27,499 nucleotides of DNA from an uncultured Eubacteriales bacterium (GCA_949067325.1 CARTDZ010000009.1:3683-31181), one strand, 5' to 3'. Counted from the first letter of the stretch, positions 6,642 through 14,392 are shown. Notes: a model not told the origin generated them from the letters alone. Numbers and translations: made by a program.

Positions 6642-7139
6642 ATGAAATTTTTGAAAAAATCAAGCCTGCCACTGCTTTCACTTGCTCTAGCCTTAATGCT
6701 TTCTGCCTGTGGCGGACAACTAGAATATACTGCAATTGAACGCAACAGCGAAATGACAGGCGGCAGCTTGACCTTTTCTTATGACAGAGAAAGCCATACT
6801 GCTATATTTGGTGGTCAAGGCGAATTTGTGCAGTTCTACTCAAAAGATATAACAAAAGGCTGGGAAGAAGATGGCTGTCGCGTGGGAATAGTTCTCACAG
6901 CGCCTTCAAGTATAAAAGATTTTGAAAGCGGCAGCTTAACCATTGACGGCAAAAAATTTATAGCAGGTGAGTTTTATCAAACCGTCAACAATCAAAAAGT
7001 GGGCAGGGTGGAACTTACTCCGCTTGTAAGCCAAGACAAAAGGGAAATAGAAATAAAGATTTCATGGAGCGAAAACAGCCCAGCCCAAGTCTATAAAATA
7101 AAAATCAAAGACGGCACGGAGTTCATGCAAAGGCCGTAA
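6642..7139 (+). CDS. Small putative lipoprotein
   Basis: A 165-aa protein with a lipoprotein signal peptide: basic MKFLKK, hydrophobic LLSLALALML, and lipobox LSAC with Cys23. It should be exported and anchored to the outer face of the membrane. The mature part is rich in beta-strand-like segments (GGSLTFSYDRES, GRVELTPLV, EIEIKISWSEN) and I do not recognise a family. The start is ATG 6642, preceded by AAGAGG (6628-6633); an upstream ATG at 6609 would put extra residues before the signal peptide. It follows the MFS gene by 41 nt without a promoter I can see, so it is likely read on the same mRNA, and its ribosome site is inside a hairpin spanning the junction. A substrate-related partnership with the transporter is possible but inferred only from position. 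Confidence 0.78.
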   Translation: MKFLKKSSLPLLSLALALMLSACGGQLEYTAIERNSEMTGGSLTFSYDRESHTAIFGGQGEFVQFYSKDITKGWEEDGCRVGIVLTAPSSIKDFESGSLTIDGKKFIAGEFYQTVNNQKVGRVELTPLVSQDKREIEIKISWSENSPAQVYKIKIKDGTEFMQRP

Positions 7140-7173
7140 AAAAATTTTTCTGGCTAAATTTGTCGAATTTCAT

Positions 7174-7202
7174 TTGACTTAAATTTTTTCATTTTATATA
7201 CT
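7174..7202 (+). promoter_or_regulatory. SigA-type promoter of the inositol-phosphatase gene
   Basis: TTGACT (7174-7179), 17-nt spacer, TATACT (7197-7202); the start codon is at 7222 with AGAGG between. Confidence 0.75.
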
Positions 7203-7221
7203 CAAAATATAAGAGGTTGTT

Positions 7222-7965
7222 ATGTTTGAAAGAGAAACAAAGCTTATGGCAAAAGCTATAAAAAAACTTGGAAAGATTTTTTTGCAAGGTGCAGATGAGA
7301 AAACGGCAAAAGGCTCACGTGACTATGTGACAGACAAAGATTTGAAGTGTGAGGAAATCCTCATAAATACAATCAAAAAATATTTTCCAAAAGACAACAT
7401 CGTCAGTGAAGAAACAAACAAGTCAAATGTGCTTGCAGATAGAACTTGGATTATTGACCCAATTGATGGCACCTTGAATTTTATGAACTACTTGCCTGAA
7501 TGTGGTATTCAAGTCGCATTTTATGCACAAGGTGAAAGCCAGCTTTCATTTATCTATTTGCCAAAACTAGATGAATTCTATTTTGCCAAAAATGGCGGCG
7601 GAGCTTATCTAAATGGCAAACAAATTGTAGTAAATAAAAATTTGGAACTTGATCAATGCATGGTTTCCTTCAGCGACCACAAAGTTGACGAAAAACTAAA
7701 AAAGGCTATTGCGCAAAAGGTGATGAGTACAAGATTGTTTGGCTCGGCTTGCTATTCCTTTGCAAAAACAGCAAGCTCCTCAACTGCCGCTTATTTGATT
7801 GCAAACAACAACCTTTGGGACTATATGCCAGGTATGCTTCTTTGCAAAGAGGCAGGCTGCACTTGCACAAGCGGAGAGATTGACGGCACAACTTACAACC
7901 TCGCTTGCTGCAACGAAAACTTGAGCAAGTTTATAACACGCGAAATAAAAAAGATGGCAAAATAA
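7222..7965 (+). CDS. suhB: Inositol monophosphatase family protein
   Basis: A 247-aa Mg2+-dependent phosphatase of the IMPase/SuhB superfamily, which dephosphorylates inositol phosphates or related sugar and nucleotide phosphates. Metal-site motifs are all present: Glu63/Glu64 in 'IVSEETN' (residues 60-66), 'WIIDPIDGTLNF' (about 76-87, with Asp79, Asp82), and the C-terminal metal Asp200 in 'LWDYMPGMLLCKEAG' (usual W-D-x-A-A...L..E-A-G; here Tyr-Met replace the usual Ala-Ala). ATG 7222 follows AAGAGG. It has its own promoter and a terminator overlapping its stop, so it is a single-gene unit. The exact substrate is open; the symbol reflects family only. Confidence 0.87.
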   Translation: MFERETKLMAKAIKKLGKIFLQGADEKTAKGSRDYVTDKDLKCEEILINTIKKYFPKDNIVSEETNKSNVLADRTWIIDPIDGTLNFMNYLPECGIQVAFYAQGESQLSFIYLPKLDEFYFAKNGGGAYLNGKQIVVNKNLELDQCMVSFSDHKVDEKLKKAIAQKVMSTRLFGSACYSFAKTASSSTAAYLIANNNLWDYMPGMLLCKEAGCTCTSGEIDGTTYNLACCNENLSKFITREIKKMAK

Positions 7966-7979
7966 ATACCATCTTTTTT
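7947..7979 (+). terminator. Intrinsic terminator overlapping the inositol-phosphatase stop codon
   Basis: An 11-bp perfect stem AAAAAAGATGG (7947-7957) / CCATCTTTTTT (7969-7979). The loop contains the stop codon. Confidence 0.88.
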
Positions 7980-7982
7980 CAT

Positions 7983-8039
7983 TTGACAACCAGTACAAAT
8001 TTTCAGTTATATTGACAACCAGTACAAATTTTCAGTTAT
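7983..8039. repeat. 29-bp tandem duplication carrying promoter-like boxes
   Basis: A 28-nt identical segment occurs at 7983-8010 and 8012-8039 (period 29). Each copy begins TTGACA and ends near TTATA(T/A); in the second copy TTGACA (8012-8017) and TATAAT (8037-8042) are 19 nt apart. It could be a duplicated plus-strand promoter for a short transcript running toward 8120, but no gene follows on that strand. Confidence 0.75.
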
Positions 8040-8120
8040 AATCTAAAAGGATACTCTTTGAGCTTTGTTTCAAAAACAATTGTTTTATTTAAAGCATAAC
8101 GTATTTCTTTCTTGCTAAAA

Positions 8121-8148
8121 TAAAAAAACAAAGGCAAATTTGCCTTTG
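8121..8148 (-). terminator. Intrinsic terminator of tRNA-Glu
   Basis: Perfect palindrome CAAAGGCAAATTTGCCTTTG (8129-8148), followed on the minus strand by seven T (8128-8122), 12 nt after the tRNA 3' end. Confidence 0.85.
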
Positions 8149-8160
8149 CTCTAAAACCTG

Positions 8161-8235
8161 TGGTAGTCTCAAGGGGAGTCGAACCCCTCACTTCGCCGTG
8201 AAAGGGCGATGTCTTAACCGATTGACCATGAGACC
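8161..8235 (-). tRNA. tRNA-Glu (anticodon TTC), CCA encoded
   Basis: The minus strand folds as a cloverleaf: acceptor GGTCTCA/TGAGACT (first pair G-U), D arm GTC...GAC, anticodon arm TCGCC-CTTTCAC-GGCGA with anticodon TTC reading GAA, T arm AGGGG-TTCGACT-CCCCT, discriminator A, and encoded CCA (8163-8161). It has a perfect consensus promoter and its own terminator, so it is a single-tRNA transcription unit. Confidence 0.97.
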
Positions 8236-8258
8236 ATAATTTTTTAAGTTACTTGCTT

Positions 8259-8287
8259 ATTATACGAAAAAATAAGGCCCATGTCAA
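8259..8287 (-). promoter_or_regulatory. Perfect consensus promoter of tRNA-Glu
   Basis: On the minus strand TTGACA (8287-8282), 17-nt spacer, TATAAT (8264-8259). Predicted start near 8252, leaving a leader of about 17 nt before the mature tRNA. Confidence 0.9.
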
Positions 8288-8300
8288 GTGTTTTTCGCTA

Positions 8301-9050
8301 TTATTTTACTTTTTTTAAAGGATTTATAGCAATTGCAGCCACAAAAATAGTCTTAGCACCTGCCATTTTCAAAAGTTTGGCACAAGAATTTATTGTTGCG
8401 CAGGTTGTTATAATATCATCAACGATTAAAAATTTGCCACCTACAGCAAGTTTTTTATCTTCCAGCGAAAAACTGCCTTCGATATTCTTTTGTCTTTCTT
8501 CAAAACTTAAATTCTTTTGACTTTTTGTCAGTTTGGTTTTGACCAAAAGCTTGTCAACAACAGGCTTTCCTGTTATTTTTGAAATTTCATCAGCAAGCAG
8601 TTTGGCTTGATTATAGCCTCGTCGCTTGAGCGTTTTCTCATGCACTGGAACAGGAACAATAAAGTCAAAATCAAAACTTTCTTCGCTCATGCGTTTGCAC
8701 ATAAACTTGGCAAAACTTGGGGCAAGATATTTGGCACTGTCGTCTTTAAACTTGATCACAGCTCGCCTAACTTCAGTTTGATAAACAAAAGGGCATACAG
8801 CCTTGACAAAATTTTTGTGCTTGCCTGCGCAAAAGTCACAAACCATATTGCCTTCTGGGATACTTACGTCGCAAAACATACACTTATTGCCATCGTTTAT
8901 CACATGGCTTTTTTTGCAGTAATCACAAATAGGATCATTTTCAAAGTCGACGACATCTGTTTCGCAAAAAATGCACTTGATGTCGTTTGGATAAAGTTCA
9001 TCAAGAAACCAGTCTTTTATTTTCACCAAAAATTTTACAAATTTGTTCAT
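8301..9050 (-). CDS. comF: ComF family protein (phosphoribosyltransferase-like)
   Basis: A 249-aa protein of the ComF family, linked in other bacteria to DNA uptake during transformation and to handling of single-stranded DNA. The N-terminus carries four Cys pairs (Cys26/29, 42/45, 57/60, 71/74), consistent with two zinc-binding knuckles. The phosphoribosyltransferase-like part includes 'IVPVPVHEKTLKRRGYNQA' (131-149), 'KSQKNLSFEERQKNI' (177-190) and the PRPP-site loop 'FLIVDDIITTCAT' (207-219). It begins 34 nt after recD2 with no separate promoter, so the two form an operon, which suits a DNA-recombination role. The ribosome site is weak (AAAAGAAAT just upstream). No other competence genes are in the window, so transformability is not shown. 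Confidence 0.9.
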   Translation of the reverse strand: MNKFVKFLVKIKDWFLDELYPNDIKCIFCETDVVDFENDPICDYCKKSHVINDGNKCMFCDVSIPEGNMVCDFCAGKHKNFVKAVCPFVYQTEVRRAVIKFKDDSAKYLAPSFAKFMCKRMSEESFDFDFIVPVPVHEKTLKRRGYNQAKLLADEISKITGKPVVDKLLVKTKLTKSQKNLSFEERQKNIEGSFSLEDKKLAVGGKFLIVDDIITTCATINSCAKLLKMAGAKTIFVAAIAINPLKKVK

Positions 9051-9084
9051 ATTTCTTTTGTAAGCACCTTTTGTTTAACAATCT

Positions 9085-11322
9085 TTACTCAAAAAGATCC
9101 TTTATGGCCTCATTTTTTTGAATGAGCAAATCTTTCAAAAGCGTAAACCTCTGCACAGTATAGCTGTTTGAAACCATGCGCTTTAGATTTTTCTTCTCAC
9201 CAACAATAACAACCATTTTTTTGGCTCTCGTCACGCCTGTATAAATTAGATTTCGTGTAAGTATCATGCTTGGCCCTGCCACCGCTGGCAAAATGACCAC
9301 GTCAAACTCAGAACCTTGGCTTTTATGAATAGTTATTGCATAGGCGAGAGAAAGTTGACTTATTTCAGTGCGAGGATAACTGCAATGCCTTCCATCTTCA
9401 AACATAACAAGTGTTTCGCCTGTTTGATAGTCAATATTTTCGACAAAACCTATATCGCCGTTAAAAACACCTTCGCCTTCTTCTTCCAAAAAGCCATTCA
9501 TTCTCTTCCACACAAGGTTATAGTTGTTTGCTGTTTGCATAACCTTATCGCCTTCGCGAAAAATGTTTTCGCCAACAGTCAGCTCATTCTTTTTGATAGA
9601 AGGTGGGTTGATTTTCTCCTGCAAAGTTCGATTTAAGTTGTCAATTCCGCAAACGCCAGCCTTAAGCGGTGCCAACACTTGAATTTGCGTCGGGTCAAGC
9701 CCAGTAAAACTAGGCAATCTTTTTGTCACCATGTCGACTATAGAATTCTTTATGCTGTCAAGTTCAAGCCGTTCTTCAAAAAAGAAGTCTTTTGATGAAT
9801 TGTCAATCACAGGCATCTTGCCGCTGTTTATAAGGTGTGCGTTTGTGATAATCAAACTATTTTCGGCTTGCCTATAAATCTTTGTAAGCATTGAAATTGT
9901 TATCGCTCCGCTTTTTAAAATGTCGCCAAGCACATTTCCAGCACCAACGCTAGGCAATTGGTCTTTGTCACCAACCAAAACCAGTTTGCAGTCACGTGGC
10001 AAAGCTTTGCATAAACTGCTCATAAGTGCCACGTCAACCATTGACACCTCATCAACAATCACAGCATTGGTTTTGAGAGGATTTTTTTCATTATAAACAA
10101 AACGCGACAAGCTTCCGTCATTGCCTTGGCCAACTTCCAAAGCTCGATGGATCGTTTTGGCTTCCTCTCCAGTGCTATCAGAAAGTCTTTTAGACGCACG
10201 TCCAGTAGGTGCAACCAAAATATAGTCTTGCTTATTTTGCTTTAATATCTCAATTATACATTTGATAATTGTCGTCTTGCCAGTTCCAGGGCCGCCAGTA
10301 ATGACAGACACACCACTGTTGATTGCGTTTACAATGGCCGCTTTCTGCTCTTCATGAAAAGAAATGTTGTTTTTCTCTTCAAAATGTCTTATTTCATCAT
10401 CAAGCTCGAGCTGTTTTGTTACTACGCTTTGATTTAAAAGACACAATTTTTGAGCAACGCTGCTTTCATAAAAATAATATTTGGTAAACATTACAATATC
10501 ATAGCCTTTGTGTTGCAATCGCTTAAATGTCTTGTCGAGAATAAGCCCATCAAGTGCGTCGTCATAACGCTCTTTAAATTCCACAAGGTCAAGCTCCAAA
10601 ATCTTTTCTGCTGAAGTGAACAAAACCTCTTGCGGCAAATATGTATTGCCAGTTTTTTCAACAGTGCTGTTCATGGTGTGAATAATTCCAGCGCGCACCC
10701 TAAATTCACTGCTTTCAGGTATGCCCACGCTTCTTGCAATTCGGTCTGCCGTCAAAAACCCAATGCCGTCAACATCTTCAACAAGGCGGTAGGGGTTGTT
10801 TTTGACAACATCAATAGTGCGCACATCATAAATCTGATAAATCTTGATGGCCATATTGGTTGAAATATTATATTTCTGCAAAAACATGATAGAATTTTGC
10901 ATTTTCTTCAGTTCTTTGAATTTGTCACCAATCTCCAAAGCTTTCTTCATGCTTATGTTTCTTATCTCAGCCAGCCTAGAAGGAGCCATTTCAATGATAT
11001 CAAACGTCTGATCTTTAAAAGCTTCAACAATGTTTTTTGCCGTCACAGGCCCAACGCCTTTTATAAGGCCAGACGACAAATACCTCTCAATTCCAGCCAA
11101 AGTCTTAGGCAAAAGCACCTCGTATGACGAAAAAGAAAATTGATAACCATATTTATTATTGTTCACATACTCGCCATCAAGCAACAAGTTTTCGCCAATG
11201 TTGGCAGACAAAAGCTTGCCTACTATTGTCACCATATTGCCTTTAAAGTCAACAATGCCAACAGTGTAACCATTCTGCTCATTTCTAAAAATAACTTCCT
11301 CAAGAGGGCCTTCAATCTGCAT
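9085..11322 (-). CDS. recD2: RecD2-type superfamily 1 DNA helicase
   Basis: A 745-aa 5'-to-3' DNA helicase involved in replication-fork maintenance and repair, working without RecBC. The long N-terminal region holds helix-hairpin-helix-like segments ('LIKGVGPVTAKNIV', 'DVDGIGFLTADRIA'). The helicase core has Walker A 'GGPGTGKTT' (343-351), 'APTGRASKRL', Walker B 'VIVDEVSMVD', 'LVGDKDQLPSVGAG', 'TKIYRQAENSLI', the SH3-like region, 'AYAITIHKSQGSEFD' and 'IYTGVTRAKKMV'. Length fits RecD2 (about 740 aa). Two ATGs lie at 11328 and 11322. The -10 box TAAAAT (11334-11329) abuts the first, so the second, 6 nt further, is preferred as start of a leaderless mRNA; neither has a Shine-Dalgarno. It is divergent from the MarR-like/cysS unit. 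Confidence 0.95.
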   Translation of the reverse strand: MQIEGPLEEVIFRNEQNGYTVGIVDFKGNMVTIVGKLLSANIGENLLLDGEYVNNNKYGYQFSFSSYEVLLPKTLAGIERYLSSGLIKGVGPVTAKNIVEAFKDQTFDIIEMAPSRLAEIRNISMKKALEIGDKFKELKKMQNSIMFLQKYNISTNMAIKIYQIYDVRTIDVVKNNPYRLVEDVDGIGFLTADRIARSVGIPESSEFRVRAGIIHTMNSTVEKTGNTYLPQEVLFTSAEKILELDLVEFKERYDDALDGLILDKTFKRLQHKGYDIVMFTKYYFYESSVAQKLCLLNQSVVTKQLELDDEIRHFEEKNNISFHEEQKAAIVNAINSGVSVITGGPGTGKTTIIKCIIEILKQNKQDYILVAPTGRASKRLSDSTGEEAKTIHRALEVGQGNDGSLSRFVYNEKNPLKTNAVIVDEVSMVDVALMSSLCKALPRDCKLVLVGDKDQLPSVGAGNVLGDILKSGAITISMLTKIYRQAENSLIITNAHLINSGKMPVIDNSSKDFFFEERLELDSIKNSIVDMVTKRLPSFTGLDPTQIQVLAPLKAGVCGIDNLNRTLQEKINPPSIKKNELTVGENIFREGDKVMQTANNYNLVWKRMNGFLEEEGEGVFNGDIGFVENIDYQTGETLVMFEDGRHCSYPRTEISQLSLAYAITIHKSQGSEFDVVILPAVAGPSMILTRNLIYTGVTRAKKMVVIVGEKKNLKRMVSNSYTVQRFTLLKDLLIQKNEAIKDLFE

Positions 11323-11328
11323 AGTCAT

Positions 11329-11358
11329 ATTTTAATACCTAACAATATCAAAAATCAA
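11329..11358 (-). promoter_or_regulatory. Promoter of recD2-comF
   Basis: On the minus strand TTGATT (11358-11353), 18-nt spacer, TAAAAT (11334-11329), ending 6 nt before ATG 11322. It is back-to-back with the MarR-like/cysS promoter. Confidence 0.5.
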
Positions 11359-11368
11359 GCAAAAACGC

Positions 11369-11397
11369 TTGCAACAAACAAAATTTTTGATTATACT
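11369..11397 (+). promoter_or_regulatory. Promoter of the MarR-like/cysS operon
   Basis: TTGCAA (11369-11374), 17-nt spacer, TATACT (11392-11397). The short inverted repeat CAAGC/GCTTG (11356-11360/11367-11371) lies over its -35 and could be an operator. Confidence 0.65.
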
Positions 11398-11421
11398 AGA
11401 GATAACAAGAGATAAAAAGAT

Positions 11422-11805
11422 ATGGAAAGGGCAAAAAAAATTATAGAAATTGAAGCGTTGGCAGAAAATCTGCTTAAAAGAAGCAAAAATGCACCATTAT
11501 TGCGTCTTAAAGTTTTGTATTTCGCTGATGTATATCAAAATTTGTCAGTGAGCATGATTATCGAAAAACTGGGCATAAAAAAATCAAACTTCGCGCTTCT
11601 TACTAGTCAACTTGAAAAAGAAGGCCTTATCGAAATCAGTCAGGCTGAAATAGACAAACGCTGTCGCACAATAAAACTGACAGAAAATGGCAGGGCGGAA
11701 CTTGAAAGCTATGAAGCAGAACTTGCGTCAGGTCTAGGCGCAACAAGCCTCGAAGTAGACAAGGCTCTTTCAACAATTATTGATTTTATGAATAAGATAA
11801 TATAA
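11422..11805 (+). CDS. MarR-like winged-helix transcriptional regulator
   Basis: A 127-aa helix-rich protein. The segment 'LSVSMIIEKLGIKKSNFALLTSQLEKEGLIEI' is a helix-turn-helix, followed by the wing 'DKRCRTIKLTENGRAELESYE', where MarR proteins carry D-x-R-x3-v-x-L-T-x2-G. The length and layout fit the MarR/winged-helix family. The start is ATG 11422; only a weak AAGAG (11406-11410) precedes it. The stop is 11 nt before cysS, so the two are cotranscribed, and the regulator may control its own operon through the divergent region shared with recD2. Effector and targets are unknown. Confidence 0.82.
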   Translation: MERAKKIIEIEALAENLLKRSKNAPLLRLKVLYFADVYQNLSVSMIIEKLGIKKSNFALLTSQLEKEGLIEISQAEIDKRCRTIKLTENGRAELESYEAELASGLGATSLEVDKALSTIIDFMNKII

Positions 11806-11816
11806 TAGAGGAAATT

Positions 11817-13235
11817 ATGCTTAAAATTTACAACACCAGAACAAGAAGAAAAGAGGAGTTTGTTCCTCTTACCAAAGGTCATGTTGGTATGTATGTTTGC
11901 GGCCCAACAGTTTATGGCCCGCCACATCTAGGCCACGCCAAAAGTTATATCTCATTTGATGTAATAAATCGTTATTTCAATTTTCTGGGCTACAAAGTCA
12001 AGTATGTTCAAAACATAACAGACGTCGGCCACCTCGTAGGTGACGGCGATGATGGTGAAGACAAAATAGCTCGTCAAGCCAAACTCGAAAAAATTGACCC
12101 TTATCAAATTGCTTACAAATATGAATGCGACTACTTTGCTGCTATGGACGCTCTTAATATCTTAAGGCCTTCTATCTCAGCCAGAGCAACAGGCTTTATT
12201 ATCGACATAATTGACGCTGTAAAAGATATTATAGACAAAGGCTATGGCTATGTGACAAAAGAAGGCAATGTGTATTTTGACGTCCATAAATACAGAAATT
12301 ATGGCCAGCTCTCAAACAGACGCCTTGACGAAACTGTAAGCGGTGAACGTATTGAAATAGCTTCAGACAAACGCCACGCTGAAGATTTTGCTCTCTGGAA
12401 GGCGGTTGATGACAAAACACTCATGAAATGGCCTAGCCCTTGGGGTATTGGTTGCCCAGGCTGGCATATAGAATGCTCAGTTTTATGCCGCAAATTTTTG
12501 GGTGAGAGGTTTGATATTCACGGCGGCGGAATTGACAACCTGTTTCCTCATCATGAATGCGAAATAGCTCAAGGCGATGTGCTGACGGGTGGTGTGCCTA
12601 TGAACTTTTTTATGCACAACAACCTTGTCACAGTAAATGGCACCAAAATGGGCAAAAGCCTTGGCAATTTTATCACTTTGACTGACCTTTTCGAAAAATA
12701 TGGGGCAATGGTTGTAAGATACTTCATTTTGATGAGCCATTATCGCAGCATTGTAGATTTCACTGATGAGGGTCTGAAAATTGCACAAAAGCAATTTGCA
12801 AAAATTGAGCAAATGGTTGAAGGCATCGAAAAACTTGCAAGCACGCCAAAAGAACCTACAACTGAAATCCAAACAAGCTTCAACACCTGCATAGACGCTA
12901 TGAATGACGACTTCAACACACCAGTTTTGATAGCTGAAGTATTAAACTTTGTCAAACTTGCCAACACAATCATTCAAAAAGGTGACAAATCAAAGGCAGA
13001 AGAGGCACTTTTTGTGATAAACAAGGTTATCAAAGATATCTTAGGCCTAAAGTTTGATAAAAAACCTCAAGAGGAAGAAAAAATTGATGACGAAATAGAA
13101 AGCCTCGCAAAAGCACGCTGGCAGGCAAAACAAGACCGCAATTGGCAGGAGGCTGATCGCTTGCGTGACCTACTTGCACAAAAAGGCTACACAATCAAAG
13201 ATAGCAAAGATGGCTATGAGATAATTAAAAATTAA
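11817..13235 (+). CDS. cysS: Cysteinyl-tRNA synthetase
   Basis: A 472-aa class I aminoacyl-tRNA synthetase that charges tRNA-Cys. The start 'IYNTRTRRKEEFVPL' and 'GMYVCGPTVYGPPHLGHAKSY' contain the zinc-ligand Cys and the HIGH-type signature HLGH; 'GWHIECSVLC', 'DIHGGGIDNLFPHHECEIAQ' supply the other zinc ligands and substrate pocket. The second signature reads KMGKSLGNF rather than the usual KMSKSLGNF. The C-terminal helical part ends 'RDLLAQKGYTIKDSKDGYEI', as in CysRS. ATG 11817 follows AGAGGA at 11807-11812. It is cotranscribed with the MarR-like gene, an unusual partner. No T-box leader is present. Confidence 0.96.
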   Translation: MLKIYNTRTRRKEEFVPLTKGHVGMYVCGPTVYGPPHLGHAKSYISFDVINRYFNFLGYKVKYVQNITDVGHLVGDGDDGEDKIARQAKLEKIDPYQIAYKYECDYFAAMDALNILRPSISARATGFIIDIIDAVKDIIDKGYGYVTKEGNVYFDVHKYRNYGQLSNRRLDETVSGERIEIASDKRHAEDFALWKAVDDKTLMKWPSPWGIGCPGWHIECSVLCRKFLGERFDIHGGGIDNLFPHHECEIAQGDVLTGGVPMNFFMHNNLVTVNGTKMGKSLGNFITLTDLFEKYGAMVVRYFILMSHYRSIVDFTDEGLKIAQKQFAKIEQMVEGIEKLASTPKEPTTEIQTSFNTCIDAMNDDFNTPVLIAEVLNFVKLANTIIQKGDKSKAEEALFVINKVIKDILGLKFDKKPQEEEKIDDEIESLAKARWQAKQDRNWQEADRLRDLLAQKGYTIKDSKDGYEIIKN

Positions 13236-13245
13236 TTTAAACAAA

Positions 13246-13269
13246 AAAACTAGGACAATTCCTAGTTTT
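13246..13269 (+). terminator. Intrinsic terminator of cysS
   Basis: A perfect 10-bp stem AAAACTAGGA (13246-13255) / TCCTAGTTTT (13260-13269) with a 4-nt loop, then a T-rich tract. Confidence 0.85.
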
Positions 13270-13310
13270 ATTCTTTTCAAAGTTTTATTCTTTTCAATGT
13301 TTTATTCTTG
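13265..13310. repeat. 17-bp tandem repeat, about 2.7 copies
   Basis: The unit GTTTTATTCTTTTCAA(A/T) occurs at 13265-13281 and 13282-13298, and its first 11 bases again from 13299. The array joins the cysS terminator to the 3' end of the next minus-strand gene, whose stop codon lies in the last copy. Confidence 0.75.
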
Positions 13311-13706
13311 TGTAATATCAGGACCATTTTGATCTTTAAACTCATTATAATTCGGCATCAAATCCACATCGTCAAAAAATTTTGCAAACAAATAAATCCC
13401 TTCAGCATCGCGTTTATAACGTATAAACTTTTTCAAAAAGTCAAAATTTTCAAAAGGGTGGTTTGCTATCATCATAAACTTATCTTCGTTCCAGCATGTA
13501 GAACCATTAACACAAGGAAAAATGTTCTGCAATAAAAAGAAAGTTTGTCTATAATTTTCACTCTTGCTAAAGTAGCATGGAAATGCTAGAAGCATATTCA
13601 GACAATAACTATTTTTGTTGGGATCTTCTGAATTCAAAAGCCAATTCATAGTTCCATTGATGTTTTGTTCGTTATACTTTTTTGTATTGTTTTCATTATT
13701 TTTCAT
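13302..13706 (-). CDS. Hypothetical protein (orphan trio, gene 3)
   Basis: A 134-aa hydrophilic protein that I do not recognise. It starts MKNNENNTKKYNEQN with an Asn/Lys-rich, probably disordered stretch, then 'MNWLLNSEDP', a hydrophobic 'CLNMLLAFPCYF' and a 'FDFLKKFIRYKRDAEGIYLFAKFFDD' helix-like segment. No signal peptide or membrane segment is evident. ATG 13706 follows AAAGGAAT (13722-13715 region) and a promoter TTGCTA-17-TAAAAT (13756-13728). It is unlike its housekeeping neighbours in being richer in Asn and AT, as are the two genes upstream, which may mean lineage-restricted or acquired genes. Confidence 0.65.
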   Translation of the reverse strand: MKNNENNTKKYNEQNINGTMNWLLNSEDPNKNSYCLNMLLAFPCYFSKSENYRQTFFLLQNIFPCVNGSTCWNEDKFMMIANHPFENFDFLKKFIRYKRDAEGIYLFAKFFDDVDLMPNYNEFKDQNGPDITQE

Positions 13707-13727
13707 TTTTTTTAATTCCTTTTTTTA

Positions 13728-13756
13728 ATTTTATTTATCAAATATATTTGTAGCAA
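13728..13756 (-). promoter_or_regulatory. Promoter of the 134-aa orphan gene
   Basis: On the minus strand TTGCTA (13756-13751), 17-nt spacer, TAAAAT (13733-13728). Confidence 0.5.
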
Positions 13757-13777
13757 TTTAACTGCAAATCTTAATGA

Positions 13778-14386
13778 TTATACTGTTTGCGAAATATTTG
13801 CATCTTCTTGTACATCTTCTTGCAATATATTTGGATTTTCTTTTGAAATATTAATATCTTGCCATTTTATTTTTTCTTTGTTTCCACTTAAAAATTGTTC
13901 AAATTTGCCTTCAATCAAAAGTTCAAAAGCATAGTCAAAATATTCGCTTTCTTTTTTTATTTTTTTGTGCAGGTCGTCAAGTTCACGACATTCATGGCTT
14001 CCAAAACGATTGGTATAAGCTTCAAAAAATAGTTTGGCAGCTTCAACTTCTTTTTGGTCTAACTTCTTCTCACGCCTTTGCCACTGCAAATACCTTTCAT
14101 AACAATTTTCAACAAAATCCAAAAGGTCTTGGCATTTCTGCTTTTCATTTTCGTCGCAATATTTTTCTTCTACAAAAGCTCTGATGGCTTTTTTGAATTT
14201 TAAAGGTTGTTTTGGATTAAATTCAAAGCCCAAAATGAAATGTAAATATTGATAAATAGCAGCACCTGAAATTTCCATCAATCTAATGTCAAAATCATGT
14301 TTTTTTATTAAATAAATAAAAAGTCTATCACGAAGTTCAAACTCAAGTTCAATAAAATATTTAAATCTTTCAATATGCCATCTCAT
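13778..14386 (-). CDS. Hypothetical protein (orphan trio, gene 2)
   Basis: A 202-aa, strongly charged, probably helical and soluble protein. Notable segments: an amphipathic N-terminus MRWHIERFKYFIELEFELRDRL read in part, 'GAAIYQYLHFILGFEFNP', a Cys/Glu/Lys-rich 'YCDENEKQKCQDLLDFVENCYERYLQWQRR', and an acidic tail 'QEDVQEDANISQTV'. No family is recognised. It has one of the best promoters of the window (TTGACA-16-TATAAT), which ends 6 nt before the ATG, so the mRNA is probably leaderless; no Shine-Dalgarno is present. Spacing to the third gene is 71 nt with a separate promoter there, so this is a gene cluster rather than a single operon. Confidence 0.72.
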   Translation of the reverse strand: MRWHIERFKYFIELEFELRDRLFIYLIKKHDFDIRLMEISGAAIYQYLHFILGFEFNPKQPLKFKKAIRAFVEEKYCDENEKQKCQDLLDFVENCYERYLQWQRREKKLDQKEVEAAKLFFEAYTNRFGSHECRELDDLHKKIKKESEYFDYAFELLIEGKFEQFLSGNKEKIKWQDINISKENPNILQEDVQEDANISQTV

Positions 14387-14392
14387 AGTTCT

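Noticed and set aside
7983..8040. Possible CRISPR fragment
   Set aside because: There are only two adjacent direct copies with no spacer between them and no cas gene nearby.
8607..9125. 172-codon plus-strand reading frame over comF and the end of recD2
   Set aside because: It is antisense to two well-supported genes, has no ribosome site, and its product is low-complexity and Phe/Lys-rich, as expected from an opposite-strand shadow.
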